Translations under genes and position numbers: made by a program
Shown: positions 24,629 through 34,384 of the stretch, piece by piece
How the letters are laid out: each line of letters begins with the position of its first letter
How positions within the stretch are numbered: position 1 is the first letter of the stretch
Notes under the pieces: model-generated
Databases searched by the model: none
Told to the model about the DNA's origin: nothing
What the model saw: the letters and a program-made list of their open reading frames with translations, nothing else
DNA from: Maribacter luteus
Lineage (GTDB): Bacteria; Bacteroidota; Bacteroidia; Flavobacteriales; Flavobacteriaceae
NCBI RefSeq assembly: GCF_009674825.1
Contig: NZ_WKJH01000008.1
Location: 1-64,000, forward strand
DNA length: 64,000 bases
Direction: 5' to 3'

Positions 24629-25975
24629 ATGAAAAAAATCGCATACTTTTTATTCACCATCTTTTCCATTACTGCATATTCCCAACAGGTTCTTCCCAAG
24701 AATGAACGGGCCAGAATAGTTGATGAAATATTGGCGGACAGATTCAACAACCTATTGCCTGGTCTTATGGATAAAAGCGATATTGATCTGTGGGTGGTTA
24801 TTTCACGGGAATACAATGAAGATCCGGTTTTACGAACCATGTTGCCGGCAACATGGTTAAACGCGCGAAGAAGAACCATCTTGCTTTTTTACAGGGATAA
24901 GACGAAGAATAACATAGAAAAGTTGGCAGTTGCCCGTTATAATGTGGGAGAGAATATTGTTTCTGCCTGGGATAAGGAAAAAGAACCTGATCAATGGAAA
25001 CGATTGATGCAATTGATCTCGGAAAGGAATCCGTCTAAAATAGGGCTTAATTTTTCTAAAGACCACAATATTGCCGATGGATTGGATAAGACCGATTATG
25101 ATGCATTCATGGACAATTTACCCAAAGCATATCATAAAAAAGTGGTTTCAGCGGAACAGTTGGCGGTTCGTTGGATCGAGACTCGTACGGAACGGGAGAT
25201 GGTCATCTATAATCAATTGGTAGACATTACACATGATATCATTGCAGAGGCATTTTCTGAAAAAGTAATTACACCCGGAGTTACTACTACAACTGAGGTT
25301 GAGTGGTGGATGCGGCAAAAAGTGACCGATATGGGGTTGGAAACATGGTTCCACCCTACAGTCGATGTACAACGAACGAGTGAGGAACTTGTTGATCATT
25401 TGTATTCCTTTTCAGGTAGGCCCGATGATATGGTAATCCGTCCAGGGGATTTGTTGCATTGTGATTTTGGTATTACTTATTTGCGCCTGAATACCGATTG
25501 CCAGGAATTGGCATATGTTTTAAAGCCAGAGGAAAAATCAGCCCCTAAATTTCTTGTCGACGGATTGATGGCCGGAAACAAAGTACAGGATTTCTTAACA
25601 AAGAATATGATCAAAGGCAGAACAGGAAATGAAATTTTGGCCAAAGCATTGCAAGATGCCAAGGCAGAAGGACTTCGTCCGGCCATTTATACCCATCCTT
25701 TGGGGTTATATGGGCATTCGGCAGGTACAACAATTGGTATGTGGGATGCGCAAGGAGGGGTAATGAAAGATGATGGGGAAAACTATCCGTTAAATCCCAA
25801 TACGGTGTATGCCATTGAATTGAATACGACCATCACTATTCCCGAATGGAAACGTGACATTCGTATTATGCTCGAAGAAGCGGGGTTCTATGGTGAAAAT
25901 GGCTTTCGCTATGTAAATGGTAGGCAGACGGAACTATTGCTGATACCCAGAGTAAAATCGCATCAGGGGAATTAA
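24629..25975 (+). CDS. Secreted M24-family metallopeptidase (Xaa-Pro type)
   Basis: A 448-residue protein with a signal peptide (1-19). The first half is a creatinase-like N-terminal domain, the second half a pita-bread M24 domain. Metal ligand segments are visible: HCDFGITYLRLNTDCQ (two Asp), LGLYGHSAG (His), AIELNTT (Glu) and IMLEEAGF (Glu). M24 enzymes cleave Xaa-Pro bonds; location outside the inner membrane suggests peptide scavenging. Its stop overlaps that of the convergent carboxylase gene by 4 bases. Confidence 0.85.
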   Translation: MKKIAYFLFTIFSITAYSQQVLPKNERARIVDEILADRFNNLLPGLMDKSDIDLWVVISREYNEDPVLRTMLPATWLNARRRTILLFYRDKTKNNIEKLAVARYNVGENIVSAWDKEKEPDQWKRLMQLISERNPSKIGLNFSKDHNIADGLDKTDYDAFMDNLPKAYHKKVVSAEQLAVRWIETRTEREMVIYNQLVDITHDIIAEAFSEKVITPGVTTTTEVEWWMRQKVTDMGLETWFHPTVDVQRTSEELVDHLYSFSGRPDDMVIRPGDLLHCDFGITYLRLNTDCQELAYVLKPEEKSAPKFLVDGLMAGNKVQDFLTKNMIKGRTGNEILAKALQDAKAEGLRPAIYTHPLGLYGHSAGTTIGMWDAQGGVMKDDGENYPLNPNTVYAIELNTTITIPEWKRDIRIMLEEAGFYGENGFRYVNGRQTELLLIPRVKSHQGN

Positions 25976-27600
25976 ACCTGCAAAACCCCCATATTAAATT
26001 GCTTTTCAATAGGCGCATGGTTAGCGGCTTCTATTCCCATTGATATCCATTTACGGGTATCCAATGGGTCTATGATAGCATCTGTCCATAAACGGGCAGC
26101 GGCATAATAGGGCGAAACCTGATCATCATAACGTTCCTTTATTTTACTGAAAAGGGCTTCTTCCTTTTCTTTGGTAATCGTCTCTCCCTTTTTCTTTAAA
26201 GAGGCTTTTTCTATCTGTAATAGAACCTTTGCGGCTGAATTGCCACTCATAACCGCAAGTTCGGCACTTGGCCATGCTACGATCAGTCTAGGGTCATACG
26301 CTTTACCGCACATGGCATAATTACCGGCACCATAACTGTTTCCGATCACAACCGTAAATTTTGGTACCACCGAGTTACTAACGGCATTTACCATTTTAGC
26401 CCCGTCCTTTATGATTCCACCTTGTTCGCTTTTACTACCTACCATGAACCCAGTGACATCCTGTAGAAATACCAATGGAATTTTCTTTTGGTTACAGTTG
26501 GCAATGAAGCGTGTTGCTTTATCTGCGGAATCGGAATATATAACTCCCCCGAATTGCATTTCCCCTTTAGCTGTTTTTACAACTTTACGTTGATTGGCCA
26601 CGATGCCAACGGCCCACCCATCAATCCTGGCATAACCGGTGAGAATGGTTTTTCCGTAGCCTTCTTTATATTCCTCAAACTCGGAATTATCGACCAATCT
26701 TTCGATAATATCATGCATATCGTAAGGGTCTGTCCTGGAGCCGGGAAGAATTCCGTAAATATCATCAGCATTTTCTTTGGGATTTTGGGCATCCTTCCGA
26801 TTGAATCCAGCCTTATCAAAATCCCCGATTTTATCTACGATGTTTTTGATTTTGGTTAAGGCATCTTTATCATCAAGCGCTTTGTAATCAGTTACTCCAC
26901 TTATTTCACTGTGGGTGGTTGCACCACCGAGCGATTCATTATCAATTTGTTCGCCAATAGCGGCTTTTACCAAATAACTACCGGCAAGGAATATGCTTCC
27001 TGTTTTGTCCACGATCAAAGCTTCATCGCTCATTATGGGTAAATAAGCACCCCCTGCCACACAACTTCCCATGACAGCGGCAATTTGGGTAATTCCCATA
27101 CTGCTCATGATGGCATTATTCCTAAAGATGCGACCAAAATGTTCTTTGTCCGGGAAGATTTCATCCTGTAAGGGAAGATACACTCCGGCACTATCGACCA
27201 AATAAATAATGGGTAATCTATTTTCAATGGCAATTTCCTGGGCGCGAAGGTTTTTCTTTCCGGTAATGGGAAACCAAGCTCCCGCTTTTACAGTGGCATC
27301 ATTGGCCACTACAATGCATTGTTTTCCTTGTACATGGCCTATTTTCACAATTACCCCACCAGAAGGGCATCCCCCATGTTCCGCGTACATTCCTTCTCCG
27401 GCGAAGGCACCTATTTCCAGGCTGTTCCCGTCATCATCCAACAAAAAGGCAATACGTTCCCGAGCGGTCATTTTCCCTTGTTTGTGCTGCTTTTCAATAC
27501 GGGTTTTCCCACCACCTAATTTTACTTGGGCCAGTCGCTTGCGTAACTCGGATAATTGCAATTTATTTTGATCTTCGTTTTTGTTGAACTTTATGTCCAT
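25972..27600 (-). CDS. Acyl-CoA carboxylase beta subunit, methylcrotonyl-CoA carboxylase-like
   Basis: A 542-residue carboxyltransferase with the two crotonase-like halves of the biotin-dependent family. VDSAGVYLPLQDEIFPDKEHFGRIF, MGSCVAGGAYLPIMSDE and FLQDVTGFMVGSKSEQGG are close in pattern to MccB, which suggests 3-methylcrotonyl-CoA (leucine catabolism), though propionyl-CoA or geranyl-CoA cannot be excluded. No biotin-carboxylase or biotin-carrier partner is encoded beside it. It is divergent from the Gfo/Idh/MocA gene. Confidence 0.88.
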   Translation of the reverse strand: MDIKFNKNEDQNKLQLSELRKRLAQVKLGGGKTRIEKQHKQGKMTARERIAFLLDDDGNSLEIGAFAGEGMYAEHGGCPSGGVIVKIGHVQGKQCIVVANDATVKAGAWFPITGKKNLRAQEIAIENRLPIIYLVDSAGVYLPLQDEIFPDKEHFGRIFRNNAIMSSMGITQIAAVMGSCVAGGAYLPIMSDEALIVDKTGSIFLAGSYLVKAAIGEQIDNESLGGATTHSEISGVTDYKALDDKDALTKIKNIVDKIGDFDKAGFNRKDAQNPKENADDIYGILPGSRTDPYDMHDIIERLVDNSEFEEYKEGYGKTILTGYARIDGWAVGIVANQRKVVKTAKGEMQFGGVIYSDSADKATRFIANCNQKKIPLVFLQDVTGFMVGSKSEQGGIIKDGAKMVNAVSNSVVPKFTVVIGNSYGAGNYAMCGKAYDPRLIVAWPSAELAVMSGNSAAKVLLQIEKASLKKKGETITKEKEEALFSKIKERYDDQVSPYYAAARLWTDAIIDPLDTRKWISMGIEAANHAPIEKQFNMGVLQV

Positions 27601-27651
27601 ATACTATCGGATTTGTAAAATATTCGGTTAAAGATAAGGAGTAAAATTGAT

Positions 27652-27659
27652 TACTTTTG
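27652..27659 (+). promoter_or_regulatory. Promoter -7 box before the Gfo/Idh/MocA gene
   Basis: TACTTTTG matches TAnnTTTG, 13 bases before the ATG at 27673. On the opposite strand TATCTTTA (27636-27629) could serve the divergent carboxylase. Confidence 0.5.
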
Positions 27660-27672
27660 GGTATAATTTAAA

Positions 27673-28662
27673 ATGAATATGGGACAAAAGATACGATGGG
27701 GAATTATAGGTTTGGGCGGAATAGCCCAAAAATTCGCCAATGACCTTAATTTGGTAGATGATGCTGAAATTATCGCAGTTGCTTCAAGAAGTATGGATAA
27801 AGCGGATGCTTTCGCCAAACAACATCAAGCAAAACATGCCTTTGGGTCGTACCAAGCATTATTTGAATGTGATGAGGTAGATGTTGTTTATATCGCCACA
27901 CCGCATACGGGACATAAAGAATGGAGTATTAAGGCGATGAACCATGGCAAAAGTGTGCTTTGTGAGAAACCGATGGGCATGGATCGTTCGGATGTGGAAG
28001 AAATGGTTTCGGTAGCGGAAAAGAACAAGGTTTTTCTCATGGAAGCGCTTTGGTCGCGTTTTAATCCTTCAATAAGAAAAGCAAAAGCTTTGGTTGAGGC
28101 CGGTGAAATTGGGGAATTAGGTTATTTACATGCCGATTTTGCATTTTATGCCTTGGATAGACCAGAGGATGGAAGGTTGTTGAATCCCGAATTGGGTGGG
28201 GGCTCTTTGTTGGATATTGGTATATATCCTATTTTTCTTTCTTATTTGTTTTTGGGTATGCCCGTTAATATAAAAACATCTTCCAAATTTTATAAAACAG
28301 GGGTAGAGGTACAAACCTCGATGATATTCGAATACCCTAAGGCACAAGCGATTTTATACAGTGGCCTAACTTCCGGTTCAAAAATGGAAGCAGAAATATC
28401 GGGTAGCAAAGGGGCTTTGTTCCTTAGTCCCCAATGGCACATTGCCCAGGGTTATACATTTAAAAAAGGGGATGATGCCGATTATGTTGAATTACCTACG
28501 CCCGGTTTTGGTTATACGTATGAAGTGGAAGAAGTACATTCTTGTTTAAAACAAGGGAAGTTACAAAGTGATCTTTGGAGTCATAAAAACAGTTTGGACC
28601 TTGCAGAATTATTGGAAACCATACGGGTCAAAAATGGCATCAAGTTCCCTTTTGAACAATAA
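27673..28662 (+). CDS. Gfo/Idh/MocA-family oxidoreductase
   Basis: A 329-residue NAD(P)-dependent oxidoreductase. The Rossmann motif is GIIGLGGIAQKFA, followed by VASRSMDKADAFA, the family EKPMG loop and a C-terminal domain with GGGSLLDIGIYP. Members act on sugars, inositols or dihydrodiols; this one most resembles the trans-dihydrodiol/1,5-anhydrofructose-type group, but the substrate is not determined. The start may be ATG 27673 or 27679. Confidence 0.88.
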   Translation: MNMGQKIRWGIIGLGGIAQKFANDLNLVDDAEIIAVASRSMDKADAFAKQHQAKHAFGSYQALFECDEVDVVYIATPHTGHKEWSIKAMNHGKSVLCEKPMGMDRSDVEEMVSVAEKNKVFLMEALWSRFNPSIRKAKALVEAGEIGELGYLHADFAFYALDRPEDGRLLNPELGGGSLLDIGIYPIFLSYLFLGMPVNIKTSSKFYKTGVEVQTSMIFEYPKAQAILYSGLTSGSKMEAEISGSKGALFLSPQWHIAQGYTFKKGDDADYVELPTPGFGYTYEVEEVHSCLKQGKLQSDLWSHKNSLDLAELLETIRVKNGIKFPFEQ

Positions 28663-28735
28663 AATCAAGGCTTACACGATATTTTCACCTAAAATTTACG
28701 ATATTTACAGTTACCTAAAACCTAACTAACAAGAT

Positions 28736-28918
28736 ATGGGAATGAATAAGAACACGGTATTGGCCTGGGCTACTTTTATAATGATTTTCGTAGGTCTTGC
28801 CTTGATCGCGCTGGGAGCTTTTAGATATGATGAAATTGCAGGCTGGGGCTTTGCTTCGGTAGGTATTGGTTTTTTTGCCATTGCCTGGGTTTTCAATGCG
28901 CTCAAAGGAAGGGTCTAA
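28736..28918 (+). CDS. CAL67264-type small membrane protein
   Basis: A 60-residue protein with two membrane helices (about 7-27 and 36-54) separated by a short charged turn RYDEIAGWG. The sequence fits the small flavobacterial membrane proteins named CAL67264 family, which I recall sitting next to the ABC-F gene as here. It lies 37 bases upstream of ettA in the same direction. Function unknown. Confidence 0.8.
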   Translation: MGMNKNTVLAWATFIMIFVGLALIALGAFRYDEIAGWGFASVGIGFFAIAWVFNALKGRV

Positions 28919-28955
28919 CCAAAAGAATATCCAATAATTTAATACAGAATAATCA

Positions 28956-30647
28956 ATGTCTGACGATAAGAAAGTCATTTTCTCCATGTCCGGAGTTACG
29001 AAAACGTATAAAAATGCGAATACTCCGGTACTGAAAGATATATACCTGAGCTTCTTTTATGGTGCCAAAATCGGCATTTTAGGACTTAATGGTTCGGGAA
29101 AATCAACCTTGTTGCGCATTATAGCAGGGGTAGATAAGAATTTTCAAGGCGATGTGGTTTTTTCGCCGGGATACAAAGTAGGGTACTTGGAGCAGGAACC
29201 CAAGTTAGATGAAGAAAAGACTGTGCTCGAAGTGGTCAAGGAAGGTGCGGCCGAAACCGTTGCTATTTTGGATGAGTACAATAAGATCAATGATATGTTC
29301 GGCCTGCCGGAAGTGTATGAGGATGCTGATAAAATGCAGAAACTCATGGATCGGCAAGCAGCCCTACAGGATCAAATAGACGCTACGAACGCATGGGAGC
29401 TCGATACTAAATTGGAGATTGCCATGGATGCCCTGCGTACACCGGAACCCGATAAAAAAATAGGGGTATTGTCAGGTGGGGAAAGAAGAAGGGTGGCCCT
29501 ATGTCGGTTGTTGTTGCAAGAACCGGAGATTTTACTCTTGGATGAGCCTACGAACCATTTGGATGCCGAATCGGTACATTGGTTAGAACATCATTTGGCA
29601 CAATATAAGGGTACGGTAATTGCCGTGACGCATGACCGTTATTTCTTGGATAATGTTGCTGGTTGGATTTTGGAACTCGACCGTGGGGAAGGAATTCCTT
29701 GGAAAGGGAACTATTCCAGTTGGCTGGATCAAAAATCCAAACGAATGGCCCAAGAAAGCAAAACGGCCTCGAAACGCCAAAAGACCTTGGAGCGCGAATT
29801 GGACTGGGTACGGCAAGGTGTTAAAGGACGCCAAACCAAACAGAAGGCGCGTTTAAAGAATTATGACAAATTAATGAGCCAAGACCAAAAACAGCTCGAT
29901 GAGAAACTGGAAATCTATATTCCTAATGGACCCCGTTTAGGGACCAATGTTATCGAAGCGATTGGGGTTAGTAAGGCTTATGGGGATAAACTGTTATATG
30001 AGGATTTGAACTTTAAACTTCCCCAAGCAGGTATTGTTGGGGTTATAGGGCCTAACGGCGCTGGTAAAACCACTATTTTCCGAATGATCATGGGAGAAGA
30101 AACCCCGGATAAAGGAGAGTTCATTGTTGGGGATACAGCTAAAATAGCCTATGTTGACCAAAGTCATTCCAATATTGATCCGGAAAAGACCATTTGGCAG
30201 AATTTCAGTGATGAGCAAGAGTTGATCATGATGGGAGGAAGACAGGTGAATTCCAGGGCCTATTTGAGTCGATTCAATTTTTCAGGCAGTGAGCAGAACA
30301 AAAAAGTGAACATGCTTTCCGGTGGGGAACGTAACCGTTTACACTTGGCCATGACCTTAAAGGAAGAAGGGAACGTACTTCTTTTAGATGAGCCAACAAA
30401 CGATTTGGATGTGAATACATTAAGGGCCTTGGAAGAAGGTTTGGAAAACTTTGCAGGTTGTGCAGTGGTTATTTCCCACGACAGATGGTTCCTAGATCGT
30501 ATCTGTACGCATATTCTTTCTTTCGAGGGGGATTCCCAAGTTTATTTCTTCGAAGGTTCATTCTCGGATTATGAAGAGAACAAGAAAAAACGTTTAGGCG
30601 GTGACCTGATACCGAAACGAATTAAATACAAGAAATTGATACGCTGA
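28956..30647 (+). CDS. ettA: Energy-dependent translational throttle protein EttA (ABC-F)
   Basis: A 563-residue ABC-F ATPase with two nucleotide-binding domains and no membrane segments. Walker A motifs are GLNGSGKST and GPNGAGKTT; the signatures are LSGGERRR and LSGGERNR. Between them lie the EttA-type arm and linker (RQGVKGRQTKQKARLKNYDKL). EttA binds the ribosomal E site and gates elongation by ADP/ATP ratio. The full normal length is present and a strong terminator follows. Confidence 0.95.
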   Translation: MSDDKKVIFSMSGVTKTYKNANTPVLKDIYLSFFYGAKIGILGLNGSGKSTLLRIIAGVDKNFQGDVVFSPGYKVGYLEQEPKLDEEKTVLEVVKEGAAETVAILDEYNKINDMFGLPEVYEDADKMQKLMDRQAALQDQIDATNAWELDTKLEIAMDALRTPEPDKKIGVLSGGERRRVALCRLLLQEPEILLLDEPTNHLDAESVHWLEHHLAQYKGTVIAVTHDRYFLDNVAGWILELDRGEGIPWKGNYSSWLDQKSKRMAQESKTASKRQKTLERELDWVRQGVKGRQTKQKARLKNYDKLMSQDQKQLDEKLEIYIPNGPRLGTNVIEAIGVSKAYGDKLLYEDLNFKLPQAGIVGVIGPNGAGKTTIFRMIMGEETPDKGEFIVGDTAKIAYVDQSHSNIDPEKTIWQNFSDEQELIMMGGRQVNSRAYLSRFNFSGSEQNKKVNMLSGGERNRLHLAMTLKEEGNVLLLDEPTNDLDVNTLRALEEGLENFAGCAVVISHDRWFLDRICTHILSFEGDSQVYFFEGSFSDYEENKKKRLGGDLIPKRIKYKKLIR

Positions 30648-30650
30648 TAA

Positions 30651-30687
30651 AAAAAAGCCCCTTCAAAATTTTTGAAGGGGCTTTTTT
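30651..30687. terminator. Bidirectional intrinsic terminator after ettA
   Basis: AAAAAAGCCCCTTCAAAA pairs with its complement around a short loop and is followed by a T-run. It also serves the convergent M16 pair. Confidence 0.92.
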
Positions 30688-30705
30688 AATAGACTGTTTT
30701 TCGTA

Positions 30706-32091
30706 TTACTGTTTTAAGGATTGCTTCACCGGCTTCGGAATTTGATTTTCAATCTTTTCCCGATCACCAACCACGATCAAGGTCATATTTTCCGGCTTAA
30801 TATATTTTTTTGTCATTTCTTGAACTTTTTCAGGAGTTACTTCATGCATTTTTGCCACTTTATTGGTCAAGAACGACTCGTCAAGATCATGGGTGTCCAA
30901 AAATATCATCTGACCAATGATTCCACTTGGAGTGGAGTTTTGGAGGACATAGATTCCTGATTCGTAATTGATGATACCTTCCATTTCCTCTTTGGAAGGT
31001 GGTTCGTTCTGAAGCTTCTCGATTTCCTTTTTTATTTCGGTCAATGAAGCCCCGGTATGTTCGGTGGTGACATCTGCGGATTCATACCACACACCACTCT
31101 TATACCTAGTATCTAAACTACTGTATGGTGAATAGGTATATCCTTTGTCCTCCCTAATATTACTTGTGATTCTTGAAGCAAAAGAACCTCCCAATATTGA
31201 ATTGGTGATGTCCAAAGCAATGTAATCCTCATGTGAAGGCCCTATAACGGGGAGACCATAATAAATGGTAGACTGTGGAGCTCCTGGTCTATCAATGATC
31301 TTAACTTCATTTGAAGCTACAGGTTTGGCGATGTTGTATTTCGAAGGTGTTCCTTCACGCCAATCCAAGAAAGCCTTTTCAACTGTTTTTTGTACCGCAT
31401 CCCTATCAAATTTGCCCGCTACATAAACTGTGGTTCGTACTGCTCCAAAATGTTCCTCGTAGAATTGTTTTATATCGTCCACGGTATAGGATTCTATCAT
31501 TTCATCAGACGGATAAACCCTGCCGTATGGATGATCTGGGTATAACTGTGCATAAAAATCGCGACGCGCTTGTGAACCTGGTCTGGACAGTCGAACCGAT
31601 AGGTCACGCTTCATATCGGCTTTGAGTCTATCTAACTCTTCTGCAGGAAATTTTGGATTTTTCAGAACATCGGCCATGAGCATAATCGCTTCTGGGGCAA
31701 ATTCATACAAAACAGAGCTATTCATTGAAGAAGTATGAAGGCCAACACTTATGTTCAGGTTACCACCCATACCGGCCATTTCATCGGCAATTTGTTTTGA
31801 TGATTTTGTTGTACTGCCTTCTTCCAACAAATCGGCCAGTAGATCGCTTAACCATACTTGGTTTTCATTCTCATCAATATTTCCGGTTTTAATGCTGAAC
31901 CTTATTGTGGCCTTTGGGATAGAGCCATAAGGCACCATGACCAAGGTTAGACCATTGTCCAGTTTCACGGTTTCTTTTTTAGGTAAGGAGAAATTTTTCG
32001 GTTCCCCACCTTTTGGAGGTTGCTCTTTTTCTTGGGCAATCAATGAAAATGAAAAGAAAAAGATCAATATGTATGTAATACTAGTTTTCAT
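30706..32091 (-). CDS. M16-family protein lacking the zinc motif (non-catalytic partner)
   Basis: A 461-residue exported protein (signal peptide 1-20) with the two-lobe M16 fold: it opens VKLDNGLTLVMVPYGS and later has GSFASRITSNIREDKGYTYSPYS, the second-lobe R/Y motif. The position that should carry HxxEH reads WLSDLLADLLEEGS, so zinc and catalysis are absent. In bacterial M16 pairs such a chain complements a catalytic one. The catalytic gene is immediately upstream, overlapping by 4 bases. Confidence 0.88.
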   Translation of the reverse strand: MKTSITYILIFFFSFSLIAQEKEQPPKGGEPKNFSLPKKETVKLDNGLTLVMVPYGSIPKATIRFSIKTGNIDENENQVWLSDLLADLLEEGSTTKSSKQIADEMAGMGGNLNISVGLHTSSMNSSVLYEFAPEAIMLMADVLKNPKFPAEELDRLKADMKRDLSVRLSRPGSQARRDFYAQLYPDHPYGRVYPSDEMIESYTVDDIKQFYEEHFGAVRTTVYVAGKFDRDAVQKTVEKAFLDWREGTPSKYNIAKPVASNEVKIIDRPGAPQSTIYYGLPVIGPSHEDYIALDITNSILGGSFASRITSNIREDKGYTYSPYSSLDTRYKSGVWYESADVTTEHTGASLTEIKKEIEKLQNEPPSKEEMEGIINYESGIYVLQNSTPSGIIGQMIFLDTHDLDESFLTNKVAKMHEVTPEKVQEMTKKYIKPENMTLIVVGDREKIENQIPKPVKQSLKQ

Positions 32092-33488
32092 TTGGATTGT
32101 GTTTTTTCGTTATCAGCTAAAAGAGGATTCACCGTAAGAATGGTACGGTTCGTATTGATCAAATACTCGTCTATGGTTTTTTTGACGATATCCGGGGTTA
32201 TTTTTTTGAATTCGTCTTCTAGGGTATTTATACGTTCCGGATTGTCATCAAAAAGTGCAAAACTGCATAATAGGTCTGCACGCCCTAAACCAAAGGTTCC
32301 TCCTATGTCGTCGTATAGTTGCGAACGAAGCTTAACAAGCGCTTGATCAACCGTCTTTTGGGTAATATTCTCTTTTAGGTTGGTCATGACCTCGTCTATA
32401 GCCGATAATATTTCTTCTCGCGATGTTTCGTTATCATAGGTAAAGTCATACATCCAGATCATGGGGCCTTTATAGTTGAACATATTTCCCAGATAATTAA
32501 TACCTCCACCAACATCAGATGAATATCCTTTGTCTTTTTCTAATTTCTGGGCCAATAAACTATTGTCACCTTGGACCAAAATTTGATCTAGTAGTCCCAT
32601 GGCATAATATTCTTCGGTGTTTCGTTCTGGCATGTGGTAAGCCAAAGCAATAGCAGGTTTGTTGGCCAACGAATCGTTTTTCACGAACTCTTTTTGTTCA
32701 ACTTGCTTTGGTTCGCTTATATCCGGTTGTTCAGGAATTTCGGCAGAAGGGATGTTGGAAAAGTACTTGTTTATCCATGTTTTTGCTTCATCAATATCAA
32801 AGTCGCCTACTACTGATATGGCCGCATTGTTCGGGGCATAGTAAGTTTTGAAGAAACTTTGGACATCTTCGAGGTTCGCAGCATCCAAATCTTCAAGATC
32901 CCCATAAAAGTTATGGGCATTGTACCAATTTGTGTTTGCATATTGGGGCATATCCAACCACGGAAACCCACCGTAAGGCTGGTTCAGGACATTTACCTTG
33001 ACTTCATTTTTTACAACTCCCTGTTGATTGGTCAAATTTTCCTGGGTAATATCCAATCCCCGCATTCTGTCAGCTTCTGCCCATAGCATGGTCTCTAATT
33101 TATGCGATGGTACGATTTCAAAATAATTAGTGAAATCAAATCGGGTTGAACCATTAAGCACGCCACCGTTCTGCTGAATCAATTTTATGAACTCCATTTT
33201 GCCAAGGTTTTGGGACCCTTGAAACATCATATGTTCAAAAAGGTGGGCAAAACCGGTACGGTCTTTGGGTTCAATTCGAAAACCAATATTGTAATAAACG
33301 GCAACAATCGCTGTAGGCGAAGTAGTGTCTTTGGATAAAATAACCTTTAGGCCATTGTCCAATTTGTAATATTCCACGGGAACTTTAAATTGGGCCGTCT
33401 CCTTTTGTTGTTCTTCCTTTTCCTCGGCACAACTCGATATTAGTAATGCAAAGAGCATAAGGACAAACCATTTTGATTTGATTTTCAT
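32088..33488 (-). CDS. M16-family zinc metallopeptidase lipoprotein (catalytic chain)
   Basis: A 466-residue protein with a lipoprotein leader (LISSC, Cys20). The inverted zinc motif is HLFEH at 82-86, and VVKNEVKVN downstream supplies the further acidic ligand. It resembles the pitrilysin/insulinase-type peptidases that degrade peptides in the periplasm. The last 4 bases overlap the start of the zinc-less M16 gene, strongly suggesting a heterodimer made from one mRNA. A small gap (61 bases) separates it from the MBL lipoprotein gene upstream. Confidence 0.9.
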   Translation of the reverse strand: MKIKSKWFVLMLFALLISSCAEEKEEQQKETAQFKVPVEYYKLDNGLKVILSKDTTSPTAIVAVYYNIGFRIEPKDRTGFAHLFEHMMFQGSQNLGKMEFIKLIQQNGGVLNGSTRFDFTNYFEIVPSHKLETMLWAEADRMRGLDITQENLTNQQGVVKNEVKVNVLNQPYGGFPWLDMPQYANTNWYNAHNFYGDLEDLDAANLEDVQSFFKTYYAPNNAAISVVGDFDIDEAKTWINKYFSNIPSAEIPEQPDISEPKQVEQKEFVKNDSLANKPAIALAYHMPERNTEEYYAMGLLDQILVQGDNSLLAQKLEKDKGYSSDVGGGINYLGNMFNYKGPMIWMYDFTYDNETSREEILSAIDEVMTNLKENITQKTVDQALVKLRSQLYDDIGGTFGLGRADLLCSFALFDDNPERINTLEDEFKKITPDIVKKTIDEYLINTNRTILTVNPLLADNEKTQSK

Positions 33489-33549
33489 ACAGTTGTTTTT
33501 AGATTAATGATATAGTTGGTATTATATTTTTTACTCTTATTTGCTTTGA

Positions 33550-34374
33550 TCAATAGTCCTGATTCGGATACCAATCCAGTTGTATAACCTCAATGTTTGG
33601 GTCGGTCTTTTCAACTAAAGCCTTGAATTTAGCTACGTCACTCACGTCAGGTTTTCCCCTGTAATGATAAGGGTACACCTGTTTGGGTTTAAATTCCAAT
33701 ACGGCATCGGCAGCACTTTCCACGGTCATTGTGTAAGGTAGGTTCATACATACAAATGCTATGTCAATGTCTTTTAGGGCACGCATCTCAGGAATATCCT
33801 CGGTATCTCCGGAAAAATAGATACGTTGATCGCCCATATTCAATATATAACCATTCCCACGACCGATTTCATGGAAGTTTTTAGCTTCTTCCCGTAAGTT
33901 ATACATGGGAACGGCCTCGATTTTTATGCCATAGCGTTCTTTGCTTTCGCCATTGTTGAGTACATCGATCTGAGGATTGAATTCCTCCGGTAACCCATCG
34001 GCAACAGCTTGTGGAACGATTATTTTTGCTTTTTCAGTATTTAGGGCCTGTAAGGTTTCTACATTTAGGTGATCCCCATGAATATCGGTAATCAAAATCA
34101 AATCAGGTTCTTTTTGGTCTTTAAAGGCATCCGCACCGCCGACAGGGTCTATATAAATCGTAATGTCATTCCAATCCAAAACGGCGGTCGCATGTTCTAT
34201 TGGGGTAATTTTTAAGGTTTTGGAAGTAGGGTTCCCTTCTGGGGTTAGAAGCATATCTTCCATGGTTGCTTTTGCTTCCGGGCTCGAAGCATTATTTTCC
34301 GGCGATTTCTTTTCGTCCTTGCAGGAAACCATAATCATACAAATGGCAGTCATTAGAATTACGAATCTTTTCAT
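33550..34374 (-). CDS. MBL-fold hydrolase lipoprotein
   Basis: A 274-residue protein: lipoprotein leader with MIMVSC (Cys18), a short Asn/Ser/Glu-rich linker, then a beta-lactamase-like fold with ITDIHGDHLN (THxHxDH variant lacking the first His), YFSGDTEDIPEM and YPYHYRG. It belongs with the UPF0173-like/UlaG-like hydrolases rather than true beta-lactamases. Envelope location is unusual for that group. Substrate unknown. Probably transcribed with the downstream M16 pair. Confidence 0.8.
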   Translation of the reverse strand: MKRFVILMTAICMIMVSCKDEKKSPENNASSPEAKATMEDMLLTPEGNPTSKTLKITPIEHATAVLDWNDITIYIDPVGGADAFKDQKEPDLILITDIHGDHLNVETLQALNTEKAKIIVPQAVADGLPEEFNPQIDVLNNGESKERYGIKIEAVPMYNLREEAKNFHEIGRGNGYILNMGDQRIYFSGDTEDIPEMRALKDIDIAFVCMNLPYTMTVESAADAVLEFKPKQVYPYHYRGKPDVSDVAKFKALVEKTDPNIEVIQLDWYPNQDY

Positions 34375-34384
34375 GGTGCTTTTT

